Of a stretch of DNA of 15,825 nt, positions 6,193 through 12,921 are shown piece by piece; position 1 is the stretch's first letter, and every line of letters starts with the position of its first letter. The notes below the pieces were generated by a model. It was given only the letters and a program-made list of their open reading frames with translations, searched no databases and was not told the DNA's origin. The DNA lies in assembly GCA_964464635.1 (NCBI GenBank), contig CAYXGT010000066.1:1-15825 (forward strand), read 5' to 3'. Source of the DNA: CAYLMG01 sp964464635. GTDB lineage: Bacteria > Planctomycetota > Phycisphaerae > Sedimentisphaerales > Anaerobacaceae. Made by a program: the position numbers and the translations under genes.

Positions 6193-6819
6193 ATGAGGAA
6201 AATAATTATATCATTTATCATGCTATTATTAGTTTCACCTTCTGTTTTTGCCGGCCTAATTGTTCAACCTCAACTTACATCCCAATATGGTTTTGGCTGT
6301 GGAATAAGTAGCGGTTCATTGATGGGGCAAACTTTTACAGCTGAGGATGCCAAAATCAAATACATCGGCTTTGCGGTTTTTGATCAATACCCGCAACTTC
6401 CTTTTATGCCGATTAATATTGAGCTCTTCGAAGGTGAAGGCATTAATGGCCCTTTGCTTGGTGTGGAAACAATGATGCAAAGCTCCGATCCGTTGCCGCT
6501 GCCGAACTTTGGAATCAATCCGCGTTTTCTTGAAGCTGATTTTAGTTACGTGACTCTGAAGGTTGGACAGGTTTATACAGCTTTAATCACCGTCTCACAT
6601 TCAAATTCAGGTGTATTCGGAGAATACTGGGTCAGTGATCTTGATGGAAGTATTCTTCAACCGGATTTATATACTGGAGGATATGGCTTTTCTGATTTCT
6701 CACAGTCCCCGTCATATCTTGGAGAATTTGATCTTGTTTTTCGGGTAGTTCCAATTCCCGAACCGTCGACGATTATACTTCTCGGACTCGGTGCAATTCT
6801 TTTAAGAAGAAAAAAATAA
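6193..6819 (+). CDS. PEP-CTERM sorting-domain protein (second)
   Basis: 208 residues from the ATG at 6193. An ATG at 6187 in the same frame would add two residues, but GAGGTG (6178-6183) is better spaced from 6193. The signal peptide covers residues 1-20, ending VFA before Gly. The C-terminus is a full PEP-CTERM: IPEPST, a Leu/Gly/Ile transmembrane stretch and RRKK. The body, with GQTFTAEDAKIKYIGFAVFD and repeated short hydrophobic strands, suggests an all-beta ectodomain; no enzymatic motif is seen. The tail is that of an exosortase substrate, but no exosortase is in the window. The gene stands alone, between two direct copies of the modular repeat (5761-5873 and 6915-7020). Confidence 0.87.
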   Translation: MRKIIISFIMLLLVSPSVFAGLIVQPQLTSQYGFGCGISSGSLMGQTFTAEDAKIKYIGFAVFDQYPQLPFMPINIELFEGEGINGPLLGVETMMQSSDPLPLPNFGINPRFLEADFSYVTLKVGQVYTALITVSHSNSGVFGEYWVSDLDGSILQPDLYTGGYGFSDFSQSPSYLGEFDLVFRVVPIPEPSTIILLGLGAILLRRKK

Positions 6820-6852
6820 AGATAAATCTTAGTCCATCCACGTTTAAATAAT

Positions 6853-6881
6853 TAGTGTTTATTCGTGTTCATTCGTGGTTA
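6853..6881 (-). repeat. CGTG-type repeat unit
   Basis: AGTGTTTATTCGTGTTC then ATTCGTGGTTA, matching the phrases in 5640-5700. It is followed at 6897-6914 by CAGAGAAATCAGTGATTA, again resembling 5643-5658. Like the block before copy A, it directly precedes a modular repeat copy. Confidence 0.55.
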
Positions 6882-6914
6882 TAAAATTCGTTTAATCAGA
6901 GAAATCAGTGATTA

Positions 6915-7020
6915 ATTTTTATTTTTTCATTGATAAACAGGCCTTAATTAGTATAATACCATTATGTGTTAAAAAACACACGTAACGCGGAGCTCCGCAC
7001 GAAAAGAACAGAAGTTCAAG
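6915..7020 (+). repeat. Modular repeat copy B
   Basis: AT-box ATTTTTATTTTTTCATTGA (6915-6933), AGTATAATAC (6950-6959), hairpin TGTGTT-AAAA-AACACA (6965-6980), palindrome GCGGAGCTCCGC (6987-6998), then ACGAAAAGAACAGAAGTTCA (6999-7018). Module order and spacing match copy A, but the internal hairpin differs in sequence, so structure is kept rather than primary sequence. Confidence 0.65.
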
Positions 7021-7124
7021 TCAAAATCTTATTTCATAAGTTCATTTTGGCAGGTGACTTACAAATGCCCACGAGAATCGCGCATCTGGAATCCAGTATC
7101 CCGAATCCGTTTTTTTTATTGAAA

Positions 7125-7159
7125 GTTCAATGTTCGACGTTCGATGTTGAATGTTCACC
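7125..7159. repeat. Five imperfect 7-bp tandem units
   Basis: GTTCAAT, GTTCGAC, GTTCGAT, GTTGAAT, GTTCACC in direct succession. The pattern is exact in period with one or two changes per unit. Origin by slippage is likely. Confidence 0.6.
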
Positions 7160-7319
7160 TCCTCTACATCTGTCGAGAGAGCTCTACAAATCGAACCTTT
7201 TTCTGCAAAACAAAGCCAATTCGTACCACGGATTTGGCGCCCGTGGTTCATTTCTAAGTGTTTGTAATATAACCAGATATGTAAATGTATGTCCTTCTGG
7301 ATTAGCCGAAAACGAGCGA

Positions 7320-7402
7320 AAAAACGAACCCAAACGAACCCAAAACGAACCCAATTTTAGCCCAATATTGGCTTCGTTTTCCAGATATTGGCTTTGTTTT
7401 TC
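7320..7402. repeat. AACGAACCC tandem units and ATATTGGCTT direct repeat
   Basis: Three units of (A)AAACGAACCC lie at 7320-7352. They are followed by two copies of an 18-mer, ATATTGGCTTCGTTTTCC (7365-7382) and ATATTGGCTTTGTTTTTC (7385-7402), spaced by 20 nt. Confidence 0.55.
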
Positions 7403-7450
7403 AACAAAAATTGCCGTAAAATGGCACGCAGAAATATGTTTTATCTGCCT

Positions 7451-7471
7451 GCCCTTCGTAGCCCGAAGGGC
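7451..7471 (+). promoter_or_regulatory. Strong hairpin just upstream of argS
   Basis: GCCCTTCG, TAGCC loop, CGAAGGGC: an 8-bp perfect stem ending 20 nt before the argS ATG and next to the GAAGAAGGG that would serve as its ribosome binding site. There is no T-run. It may be a repeat-derived palindrome or a leader structure. Confidence 0.4.
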
Positions 7472-7491
7472 GAAGAAGGGTGGCTGAGAAA

Positions 7492-9237
7492 ATGAAGATG
7501 GTTTTGAATATACTTGAAGAGCGAGTAAGTGCCGTGATGGCCGGGATTGCCGGACAGGGCGGCTGCGCTGCGATGGTCGGGCCTGCAACCGATGCAAAGT
7601 TCGGCGATTACCAGGCTAACGGTGTAATGGCACTTGCCAAACAGTTAAAGACAAATCCGCGTCAGTTGGCTGAACAAATAGTTGAAAAGCTCGATGTTAC
7701 CGATATATGCGAGAGGCCTGAAATCGCCGGGCCGGGATTTATAAACTTCCGACTGAAAAAAGAGTTTCTCGAAAAAAGACTTTTAGAGATAAATTCTGAT
7801 TCAGCCGGATTAGGTATAGAAAAAACACAAAGGACTGAAACAATCGTAGTTGATTTTTCCTGCCCGAATATCGCAAAGCAGATGCACGTCGGACACTTGC
7901 GCAGCACGATAATAGGTGACTGTATATGCAGGCTCCTTGAGTTCGAGGGACATAAGGTAATAAGACAAAATCATATCGGCGACTGGGGAACACAGTTTGG
8001 TATGCTTTGTGCTCTTTTTTGGGAAAAACGCAAGATACCGCAAATACTGGAGGACGTCGAAGCATTTTACAGGCAGGCGAGCGAGCGTTACAAAACGGAT
8101 CCTAAATTTGCTGAGCGTGCACGGGAAGCGACCGCGGGTTTGCACAGCGGTGATAACCGTTGGTTGACGGTATGGCGAATGATTGTCAAGGAGTCGAAAA
8201 AACACTTTGAGGAAGTTTATAAGAAATTAGTTATAGTGTGGCCGGTAGATAGCATTCGCGGCGAAAGTTTTTATAGGGATATGCTCGGAGATGTTGTTAA
8301 GGAATTGAAGGAGAAGAGATTGGCGGTGGAGTCGGAAGGGGCGGTGTGTGTATTTCCGGAAGGTTTTAAGAATAAAGAGGGCGAGGCCCTGCCTTTTATA
8401 ATTCAAAAGAGCGATGGTGCGTATCTCTATGCGACGACGGATTTGGCGGCACTTCGGTATCGTGTAAGAGAGCTTAAAGCGGACAGGATAATTTACGTTA
8501 CCGATGCGAGGCAGAAACTGCACTTCGAGATGCTGTTTGCGGTGGCTAAAGCAGCGGGTTGGTTGAAAGACGGCCAGGCGTTCCACGTTACCTTCGGGTC
8601 GGTCCTGGGTGAGGACGGCAGGCCGTTAAAAACAAGAGAGGGTGAGAATGTGAAATTAAAGGAGCTGCTGGATGAGGCAGTGAAAAGGGCGAGGGGGATA
8701 GTAGAAGAGAAGAATCCTGAATTTTCCGAGCAAAAGAAGGCTGATATAGCGAGGGCGGTGGGGATTGGTGCAGTCAAGTACGCGGACTTTTCGAATAACA
8801 GGACGAGTGATTATATCTTCAGCTTCGATAAGATGCTTGCAATGGAGGGAAATACTGCTCCCTATATGCAGTATGCATACGCGAGGATTAAGTCGATTGA
8901 GCAAAAAGCTCCTGAGAATAGTGTGAATTATAAAGGGGAACTTGCAGGTGTTAAAGAGTTGAATTTGACAGAGGCGGCTGAGGTGGAGCTTGCAAAGCAG
9001 TTAGTTCGTTATGGCGAGGTGCTCGAGGCCTCTCTGGCGGATTTTCGGCCTAACTATCTGACCAGCTATTTGTATGAATTGGCGCAGAAGTTCAGCGGCT
9101 TTTATACCAATTGCCCGGTTCTGAAGGCTGAGGCTGATAAAAGGCCAACGAGGCTGATGCTTTGTGATTTGACGGCGAAGACGATAAGGCACGGATTGGG
9201 CGAGCTTTTGGGGATAGAAGTTGTTGAGCAGATGTAG
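7492..9237 (+). CDS. argS: Arginyl-tRNA synthetase
   Basis: A class Ia synthetase that charges tRNA-Arg in the cytoplasm; 581 residues from the ATG at 7492. An in-frame GTG at 7480 and an ATG at 7498 are alternatives. I prefer 7492 because AAGGG (7476-7480) is usable and MKMVLNILEE fits the family start. Order seen: N-terminal additional domain with GDYQANGVMALAKQL; HIGH motif as HVGH in IAKQMHVGHLRSTIIGD (HVGH at 132-135); HIGDWGTQFGML; KMSKS-equivalent region GEDGRPLKTREG, without a canonical KMSK as is common in ArgRS; a C-terminal DALR anticodon-binding domain ending LGELLGIEVVEQM. Length and ends are normal. It heads a co-directional run with the TA pair, starting 41 nt before the antitoxin gene. 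Confidence 0.97.
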   Translation: MKMVLNILEERVSAVMAGIAGQGGCAAMVGPATDAKFGDYQANGVMALAKQLKTNPRQLAEQIVEKLDVTDICERPEIAGPGFINFRLKKEFLEKRLLEINSDSAGLGIEKTQRTETIVVDFSCPNIAKQMHVGHLRSTIIGDCICRLLEFEGHKVIRQNHIGDWGTQFGMLCALFWEKRKIPQILEDVEAFYRQASERYKTDPKFAERAREATAGLHSGDNRWLTVWRMIVKESKKHFEEVYKKLVIVWPVDSIRGESFYRDMLGDVVKELKEKRLAVESEGAVCVFPEGFKNKEGEALPFIIQKSDGAYLYATTDLAALRYRVRELKADRIIYVTDARQKLHFEMLFAVAKAAGWLKDGQAFHVTFGSVLGEDGRPLKTREGENVKLKELLDEAVKRARGIVEEKNPEFSEQKKADIARAVGIGAVKYADFSNNRTSDYIFSFDKMLAMEGNTAPYMQYAYARIKSIEQKAPENSVNYKGELAGVKELNLTEAAEVELAKQLVRYGEVLEASLADFRPNYLTSYLYELAQKFSGFYTNCPVLKAEADKRPTRLMLCDLTAKTIRHGLGELLGIEVVEQM

Positions 9238-9278
9238 ATATTGTGCTATCATAACAACAGCTTTAAGGTTTATGTAAA

Positions 9279-9584
9279 ATGGGTTATTCATTAGAACAAA
9301 AGATATCCAAAGAAAGACTGATTGAGTTCTGCAAAAGGAATCATATCAGAAAACTATCGATTTTTGGGTCTGCTATTAGTGGACAATTGGGGCCGGAAAG
9401 TGATATTGACCTTCTTGTGGAATTTGAGGCGAATCATACGCCTGGACTTTTTTCAATCGTCAGGATGGAGATGGAGCTGACCAAAACCCTCGGCAGGAAG
9501 GTCGATTTACGGACTCCTGAGGATTTGAGCCAGTATTTTCGTGACGAGGTAATTAGAGATGCCAAGATTCAGTATCAGTCATGA
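9279..9584 (+). CDS. mntA: MntA-type minimal nucleotidyltransferase antitoxin
   Basis: 101 residues, the size of a minimal nucleotidyltransferase (MNT). The catalytic motif GSX10DXD is exact: Gly30-Ser31, ten residues, Asp42-Ile-Asp44 (GPESDIDLLVEF). The third acidic residue is Asp76 in GRKVDLRTPEDL. In the known type VII systems, MntA transfers AMP to a tyrosine of HepT and so neutralises it. The start is ATG with AAGG at 9265-9268. Its last 26 bases overlap the start of the HEPN gene, the standard coupled arrangement. Expression is probably tied to argS read-through or a short upstream promoter I cannot identify. Confidence 0.92.
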   Translation: MGYSLEQKISKERLIEFCKRNHIRKLSIFGSAISGQLGPESDIDLLVEFEANHTPGLFSIVRMEMELTKTLGRKVDLRTPEDLSQYFRDEVIRDAKIQYQS

Positions 9585-9912
9585 GGACCAGATAAGGTTG
9601 CGGCATATGCTGGATGCGGCAAGCGAAGTTCAGCAATATGTTCAATCTTCAAGGCGTGAAGACTTAAACAGCGACCGCAAGCTGGTTCACTCGCTTGTTC
9701 ACCTTATTGAAATCATTGGCGAAGCCGCAACACAGGTTTCAGAGGAGCTTCGCGGAAACACTCCCCAGATTCCCTGGCCTGTGATAATCGGTATGAGACA
9801 TCGGCTTATTCACGCCTACTTTTCCATTAACTTAGATGTTGTGTGGAGCACATCAACACAAGATATTCCGCCATTAATATCCGAACTTAAAAAGCTTCTG
9901 ACAAAGGCCTGA
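9559..9912 (+). CDS. hepT: HepT-like HEPN-domain toxin (RNase)
   Basis: 117 residues, an all-helical HEPN protein. The active motif R-X4-H-X-Y is complete: Arg80, His85 and Tyr87 in MRHRLIHAYF. In characterised HepT proteins this motif forms the RNase site of a dimer, and the Tyr is the AMPylation target of MntA. ATG at 9559 has GAGGT (9546-9550) inside the upstream gene at 8-nt spacing, and the genes overlap by 26 nt, giving translational coupling. Both partners keep all key residues, so the system looks functional. The RNA target is unknown. Confidence 0.92.
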   Translation: MPRFSISHEDQIRLRHMLDAASEVQQYVQSSRREDLNSDRKLVHSLVHLIEIIGEAATQVSEELRGNTPQIPWPVIIGMRHRLIHAYFSINLDVVWSTSTQDIPPLISELKKLLTKA

Positions 9913-9971
9913 AGTAAATGCTTTAATATTCAAACGATATTGTGATTTTCTGAATATGGAGAAAGTATAAA

Positions 9972-10382
9972 ATGAAAATCGTTCAGGAAGAGTTCAATAT
10001 AAGCACAAGAAACCGCAATCAGATGATTGATATTACAGAGGAGGTCAAATCTGTTGTCGGCAAGGCTGGCGTAAAAAATGGGGACGTTATTGTTTATTGT
10101 CCGCATACGACGGCGGGCATTACGATAAACGAGAATGCGGACCCTGATGTTGTCAGTGATATACTTTTGACTTTATCGAAGCTTGTACCTTCTAATATGA
10201 GCGGCTACAGGCACAGCGAGGGCAATTCCGATGCTCACGTAAAGAGCTCAATTATCGGCTGCAGCGAGCAGCTTCTGGTAAAGGACGGCTCACTTGAGCT
10301 CGGTACGTGGCAGGGAGTATATTTTTGTGAGTTTGACGGGCCTCGCAGCAGGCGTGTTCTTGTACAGATACGGGGTGAGTAG
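9972..10382 (+). CDS. yjbQ: YjbQ/UPF0047 family protein (secondary thiamine-phosphate synthase-like)
   Basis: 136 residues, the typical length. Conserved blocks: ITEEVKSVV near the start, CPHTTAGITINENADPDV (43-60), the metal/ligand-site GYRHSEGNSDAHVKSSIIG (78-96), and the C-terminal GTWQGVYFCEFDGPRSRRV (111-129). Some members show weak thiamine-phosphate synthase activity; the true cellular role is uncertain. The start has GGAG at 9958-9961 with 10-nt spacing. It follows the HEPN gene by 59 nt in the same direction and ends at a clear terminator. Confidence 0.93.
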   Translation: MKIVQEEFNISTRNRNQMIDITEEVKSVVGKAGVKNGDVIVYCPHTTAGITINENADPDVVSDILLTLSKLVPSNMSGYRHSEGNSDAHVKSSIIGCSEQLLVKDGSLELGTWQGVYFCEFDGPRSRRVLVQIRGE

Positions 10383-10404
10383 TTTTTAACTATTTTACTT
10401 AATC

Positions 10405-10434
10405 GCTATAATCCGCAGATTTATAGCCTTTTTT
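10405..10434 (+). terminator. Rho-independent terminator after yjbQ
   Basis: GCTATAA (10405-10411), a 9-nt loop, TTATAGC (10421-10427), then C and T6 (10429-10434). It lies 22 nt after the yjbQ stop. The TATAAT inside the left arm is part of this stem rather than a promoter. Confidence 0.75.
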
Positions 10435-10465
10435 AGTTTGTATAGCCGTTTTGCGCATTAAAAAA

Positions 10466-10553
10466 GGCGAGGTGGTGGAACCGGCTGGGGGGGAAACCGG
10501 CATACCACGCTGCCTCGCCGAGGTTCTTAAGCCCCAAAGGGGGCTTTTCTTTT
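10466..10553 (+). ncRNA. Candidate structured small RNA with its own terminator
   Basis: A closing helix GGCGAGG (10466-10472) pairs with CCTCGCC (10513-10519). Inside it, TGGT (10473-10476) pairs with ACCA (10504-10507), and CCGG (10481-10484) can pair with CCGG (10497-10500) around a G7-AAA loop (10487-10496). CGCTG (10508-10512) bulges on the 3' side. Ten nt later comes a terminator, AAGCCCC-AAAG-GGGGCTT plus a T-tract (10529-10553). The shape does not match 4.5S/SRP RNA (no GGAAGGAAGCA loop), tRNA or another family I recognise. The reverse strand also ends in a T6 after the closing helix, so orientation is not certain. A specific promoter was not identified. Confidence 0.5.
10529..10553 (+). 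terminator. Rho-independent terminator of the candidate RNA
   Basis: AAGCCCC (10529-10535), loop AAAG, GGGGCTT (10540-10546), followed by TTCTTTT. The 7-bp stem is GC-rich and followed by a T-rich tract. No gene ends upstream except across the yjbQ terminator, which implies an independent transcript between 10435 and 10553. Confidence 0.7.
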
Positions 10554-11095
10554 AATTTGAAAGAACAAACTATAGATTTTTTCAGAGAGTTGTCAAGGAA
10601 AAAACAAATATAATAATCTCGTCAGCCCGCGATTATATTATTTCACCCGACCTATAACCTATTTAACCCCCTTATTTTAACATTTATTGCAAATGAAATC
10701 AATTCAAAAATTTTTTATTTTATCTGCAAAAGAGCAACAACGAAATAATGGCCTTTTACAGGCTATTTTCGGGCGTAAATCGAATTTGATAAGGTCAAAA
10801 TTAAATTTTTTTTTAATAACATTTGCGAAGGTACTAATAAAGCCGTGGGCAGCTAAGAAAGGCGGTTAAATCTGCATTGAATGTGTGGCAGGATGACAGA
10901 AATTTTGCTGGATTTTTTAAATCCAGATGTTAATGTTACATAAGGGTATTTTGCAAAGCAGAGCTTTGTTATGAGACGGATTTTTAGATTTGCTGCGGTA
11001 TTTTTTGGCTGGTAAATAGAAAGTTAAACTGATAGTTTAATGTGTGTTTTAATGAGGGGTTTTTGGTTTTAAGGCAGGATTAGAAGCAGGCGGCT
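10554..11095. other. Intergenic region upstream of yggS with several hairpins
   Basis: About 540 bases with no convincing gene. Perfect hairpins are present at 10908-10926 (CTGGATTT-TTT-AAATCCAG), 10954-10968 (CAAAGC-AGA-GCTTTG) and 11024-11040 (TTAAACT-GAT-AGTTTAA). A 60-codon frame at 10687-10869 has no Shine-Dalgarno and low-complexity content. I did not find a consensus promoter for yggS. Confidence 0.5.
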
Positions 11096-11821
11096 ATGTC
11101 TAAAATTGCAGAGCGGTTACAACATTTAAGGGATAACATCAATTCAGCATGTGAACGTTCGGGCAGAGCCGGTTCGGAGATAAAGCTTGTAGTAGTGACG
11201 AAGTCAGCGAGCCTTGAGGCGGTTCAGGAGGTTATTCGGCTTGGCGAAGGAGAGCTTGGAGAGAACCGCGTTCAGCAGTTAAAAAGGATTTCGGGGCAGG
11301 TAGAGGATTTTTTGCGAGCAGAGGGCGGTAGTGGAAATAATCTGCCTGAGAAGGTGAACTGGCATATGATAGGGCACCTTCAGCGTAATAAGGTTCGCCA
11401 GGTGCTTCCGATAGCGTCATTAATACATTCGGTCGATACACTTCGTCTTGCGGAGGAGATAAGCGTTACGGCGGCGAAGCTTGATATTTGCCCCCGGATT
11501 CTTTTGCAGGTAAATACGTCAATGGAGCTTCAGAAATACGGTGTACCGGTTGGTGCGGTGACGCACCTTGCCGAGCAGATAGAAACGCTTGGCAACGTGA
11601 AGCTTTGCGGCCTGATGACAATGGCTCCTTTGACCCGGAATAAGGATGTTATCCGGGCCTGCTTTGTGCGGACAAGAGAGCTGTTTATGGAAATGCGGGG
11701 TGAAGGTATAGTCGGCAGGGAATTCCGTGAGCTTAGTATGGGGATGAGCAGTGACTATGAGATTGCAATAGAGGAGGGGGCGACGATATTGAGGATAGGC
11801 TCAGCTATTTTTGCGGGATAG
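11096..11821 (+). CDS. yggS: YggS/PLPBP family pyridoxal-phosphate homeostasis protein
   Basis: 241 residues, fold-type III PLP-binding protein that buffers PLP and affects amino- and keto-acid balance; no enzymatic activity is established. The PLP lysine is Lys36 in LVVVTKSAS. Other blocks: LGENRVQQL (54-62), WHMIGHLQRNKVR (89-101), LLQVNTSMELQKYGV (136-150), LCGLMTMAPL (170-179), and the phosphate-binding LSMGMSSDYEIAIEEGAT (213-230) followed by LRIGSAIF. Length and ends are normal. The ATG is preceded only by a weak AGGCGG. Upstream is a long hairpin-rich leader; downstream is a 226-nt gap to the phosphatase gene. Confidence 0.95.
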   Translation: MSKIAERLQHLRDNINSACERSGRAGSEIKLVVVTKSASLEAVQEVIRLGEGELGENRVQQLKRISGQVEDFLRAEGGSGNNLPEKVNWHMIGHLQRNKVRQVLPIASLIHSVDTLRLAEEISVTAAKLDICPRILLQVNTSMELQKYGVPVGAVTHLAEQIETLGNVKLCGLMTMAPLTRNKDVIRACFVRTRELFMEMRGEGIVGREFRELSMGMSSDYEIAIEEGATILRIGSAIFAG

Positions 11822-11960
11822 CTTTGGGGGCAAGCCGTGTCTTGAGAAGGTTTTTTGACTAAAAACAATCCGGCAATCCTTAGCCAGCGAAAAGAAAAAA
11901 ATAAAGAGACAAAGTCAAGGCCTTAATAAGCCGAAAATAGCCCTGGACGATTCAGCAGGA

Positions 11961-11989
11961 TTGTTCTACCTTATGAGGTCCGATAAATT
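11961..11989 (+). promoter_or_regulatory. Weak promoter candidate for the phosphatase gene
   Basis: TTGTTC (11961-11966), a 17-nt spacer and TAAATT (11984-11989). The match is moderate. A small hairpin, GTTACT-TCTATTAG-AGTAAC (12003-12022), follows in the presumed leader. Confidence 0.25.
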
Positions 11990-12047
11990 AAGAGGGGCAG
12001 GAGTTACTTCTATTAGAGTAACAAGATAATTGCGTGGGGAAGAAGAT

Positions 12048-12857
12048 ATGAACAGTGAAACACAATCGGTGGTTGAGATACCCAAGAACTATTCGAATGC
12101 GGAGAATTTCGCGAATACTATGGCGGAGCAGCTTACTATGGCAGGGCAGGTTCAGCGGGATTTTTTGCCGCGTTTTTTGCCGGACTCGGACAAATACCGC
12201 TGGGCGGTGACGTTTTTGCCTGCGGAGGTTGTTTCCGGTGATATATACGATGTATCTCGAGTGGATGAGAATCATATAGGTTTTTACGTGGCTGACGTTG
12301 TAGGTCACGGGATGCCGGCGGCGCTTCTGACGATGTACCTGAAGCAGGCTATAATGATGCGTGAGACAATCGGCAACAGCTATCGGATATTCCAGCCGGA
12401 AGAGGTACTGACAAAACTTAATTTGCGAATGACAGAACAGAAACTTTCGGGCAATCAGTTTGCCACGTGTTGTTATTGTCTTTTGAATATAGAGACTAAT
12501 GAGCTTACATTTGCGCGCGGCGGGCATCCATACCCGGTACTCATTCGCCCGGGCTGTCAGCCGGAACAGCTCCAGGAGCAGGGCTCGCTGGTCGGAGTTT
12601 TCGGGAACGCCAAATTTGTCCAGCAGACTATAAAGCTGAACAAGGGCGATAAGCTGTTGCTGTATTCCGACGGAGCGGAGCGATTCATCGGGCGTTTTAA
12701 TGATGAGGGGAGCTTTGTTTTTTTAGATGAGTTTATCGGTTATAAAGATTTGACCATTAACGAATTGAACGACAGGTTAAGCCTGGAAGCTCAGAATCGG
12801 CAGTTTAATCCGGATGACCTGGATGATATTACAATAGTTGGCTTTGAGATAATTTAA
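12048..12857 (+). CDS. PP2C-type (SpoIIE/RsbU family) serine/threonine phosphatase
   Basis: 269 residues from the ATG at 12048 (GGGGA at 12036-12040); a TTG at 12030 in frame is the longer alternative. The metal-binding set is complete: VVSGDIYD (Asp65, Asp68), VADVVGHGMPAALL (Asp83, Gly86-His-Gly), ARGGHPYPVL, LLLYSDGAE (Asp208) and DDLDDITIVGF (Asp259/260). The family dephosphorylates anti-anti-sigma factors or similar phosphoproteins. The first 45 residues hold only the short linker helix seen before the catalytic domain (LTMAGQVQRDFLPRFLP). There is no PAS, GAF or receiver domain, so control must come from a partner. No STAS or HPK-type gene is adjacent. Confidence 0.92.
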   Translation: MNSETQSVVEIPKNYSNAENFANTMAEQLTMAGQVQRDFLPRFLPDSDKYRWAVTFLPAEVVSGDIYDVSRVDENHIGFYVADVVGHGMPAALLTMYLKQAIMMRETIGNSYRIFQPEEVLTKLNLRMTEQKLSGNQFATCCYCLLNIETNELTFARGGHPYPVLIRPGCQPEQLQEQGSLVGVFGNAKFVQQTIKLNKGDKLLLYSDGAERFIGRFNDEGSFVFLDEFIGYKDLTINELNDRLSLEAQNRQFNPDDLDDITIVGFEII

Positions 12858-12880
12858 GCGATTTGAAATGAAGAGAGAGG

Positions 12881-12913
12881 AAAGGCCGGGTTTGTTTTGA
12901 CCCGGCCTTTTTT
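12881..12913 (+). terminator. Terminator between convergent genes
   Basis: AAAGGCCGGGT (12881-12891), loop TTGTTTTG, ACCCGGCCTTT (12900-12910), with the T-run to 12913: an 11-bp perfect stem. It sits 24 nt after the phosphatase stop and 9 nt before the end of the leftward gene. It may also stop leftward transcription, though the T-run on that strand is only three. Confidence 0.85.
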
Positions 12914-12921
12914 ACGACCCT

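Larger units (their letters stand above)
6820..7491. other. Intergenic repeat patchwork upstream of argS
   Basis: About 670 bases made of repeat fragments: a CGTG unit (6853-6881), modular copy B (6915-7020), GTTCAAT-type 7-mers (7125-7159), AACGAACCC units (7320-7352), an ATATTGGCTT doublet (7365-7402) and a GC hairpin (7451-7471). A 173-codon plus frame spans 6966-7487, but its peptide is made by these repeats and I do not accept it as a gene. Confidence 0.55.

Noticed and set aside
5439..7402. CRISPR array
   Set aside because: Repeats are short, diverged and without constant spacer length; no cas genes are present.
6966..7487. 173-codon plus-strand frame before argS
   Set aside because: Begins inside repeat copy B and crosses several tandem repeats and a hairpin; no Shine-Dalgarno; peptide reflects the repeats.
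10407..10412. Perfect TATAAT after yjbQ as a promoter
   Set aside because: It lies in the left arm of a terminator stem followed by T6, and no good -35 is present at 16-18 nt.
10466..10519. SRP (4.5S) RNA or tRNA identity for the structured element
   Set aside because: It lacks the conserved GGAAGGAAGCA apical sequence of SRP RNA and cannot be folded into a cloverleaf.
10687..10869. 60-codon plus-strand frame
   Set aside because: No ribosome binding site, A+T-driven composition (Lys/Phe/Ile), contains an imperfect hairpin; no family resemblance.
10761..11942. 12-mer GGCTATTTTCGG and its inverse at 11931-11942
   Set aside because: Several 12-base inverted matches are expected by chance in a window of this length, and the flanks do not extend the match.
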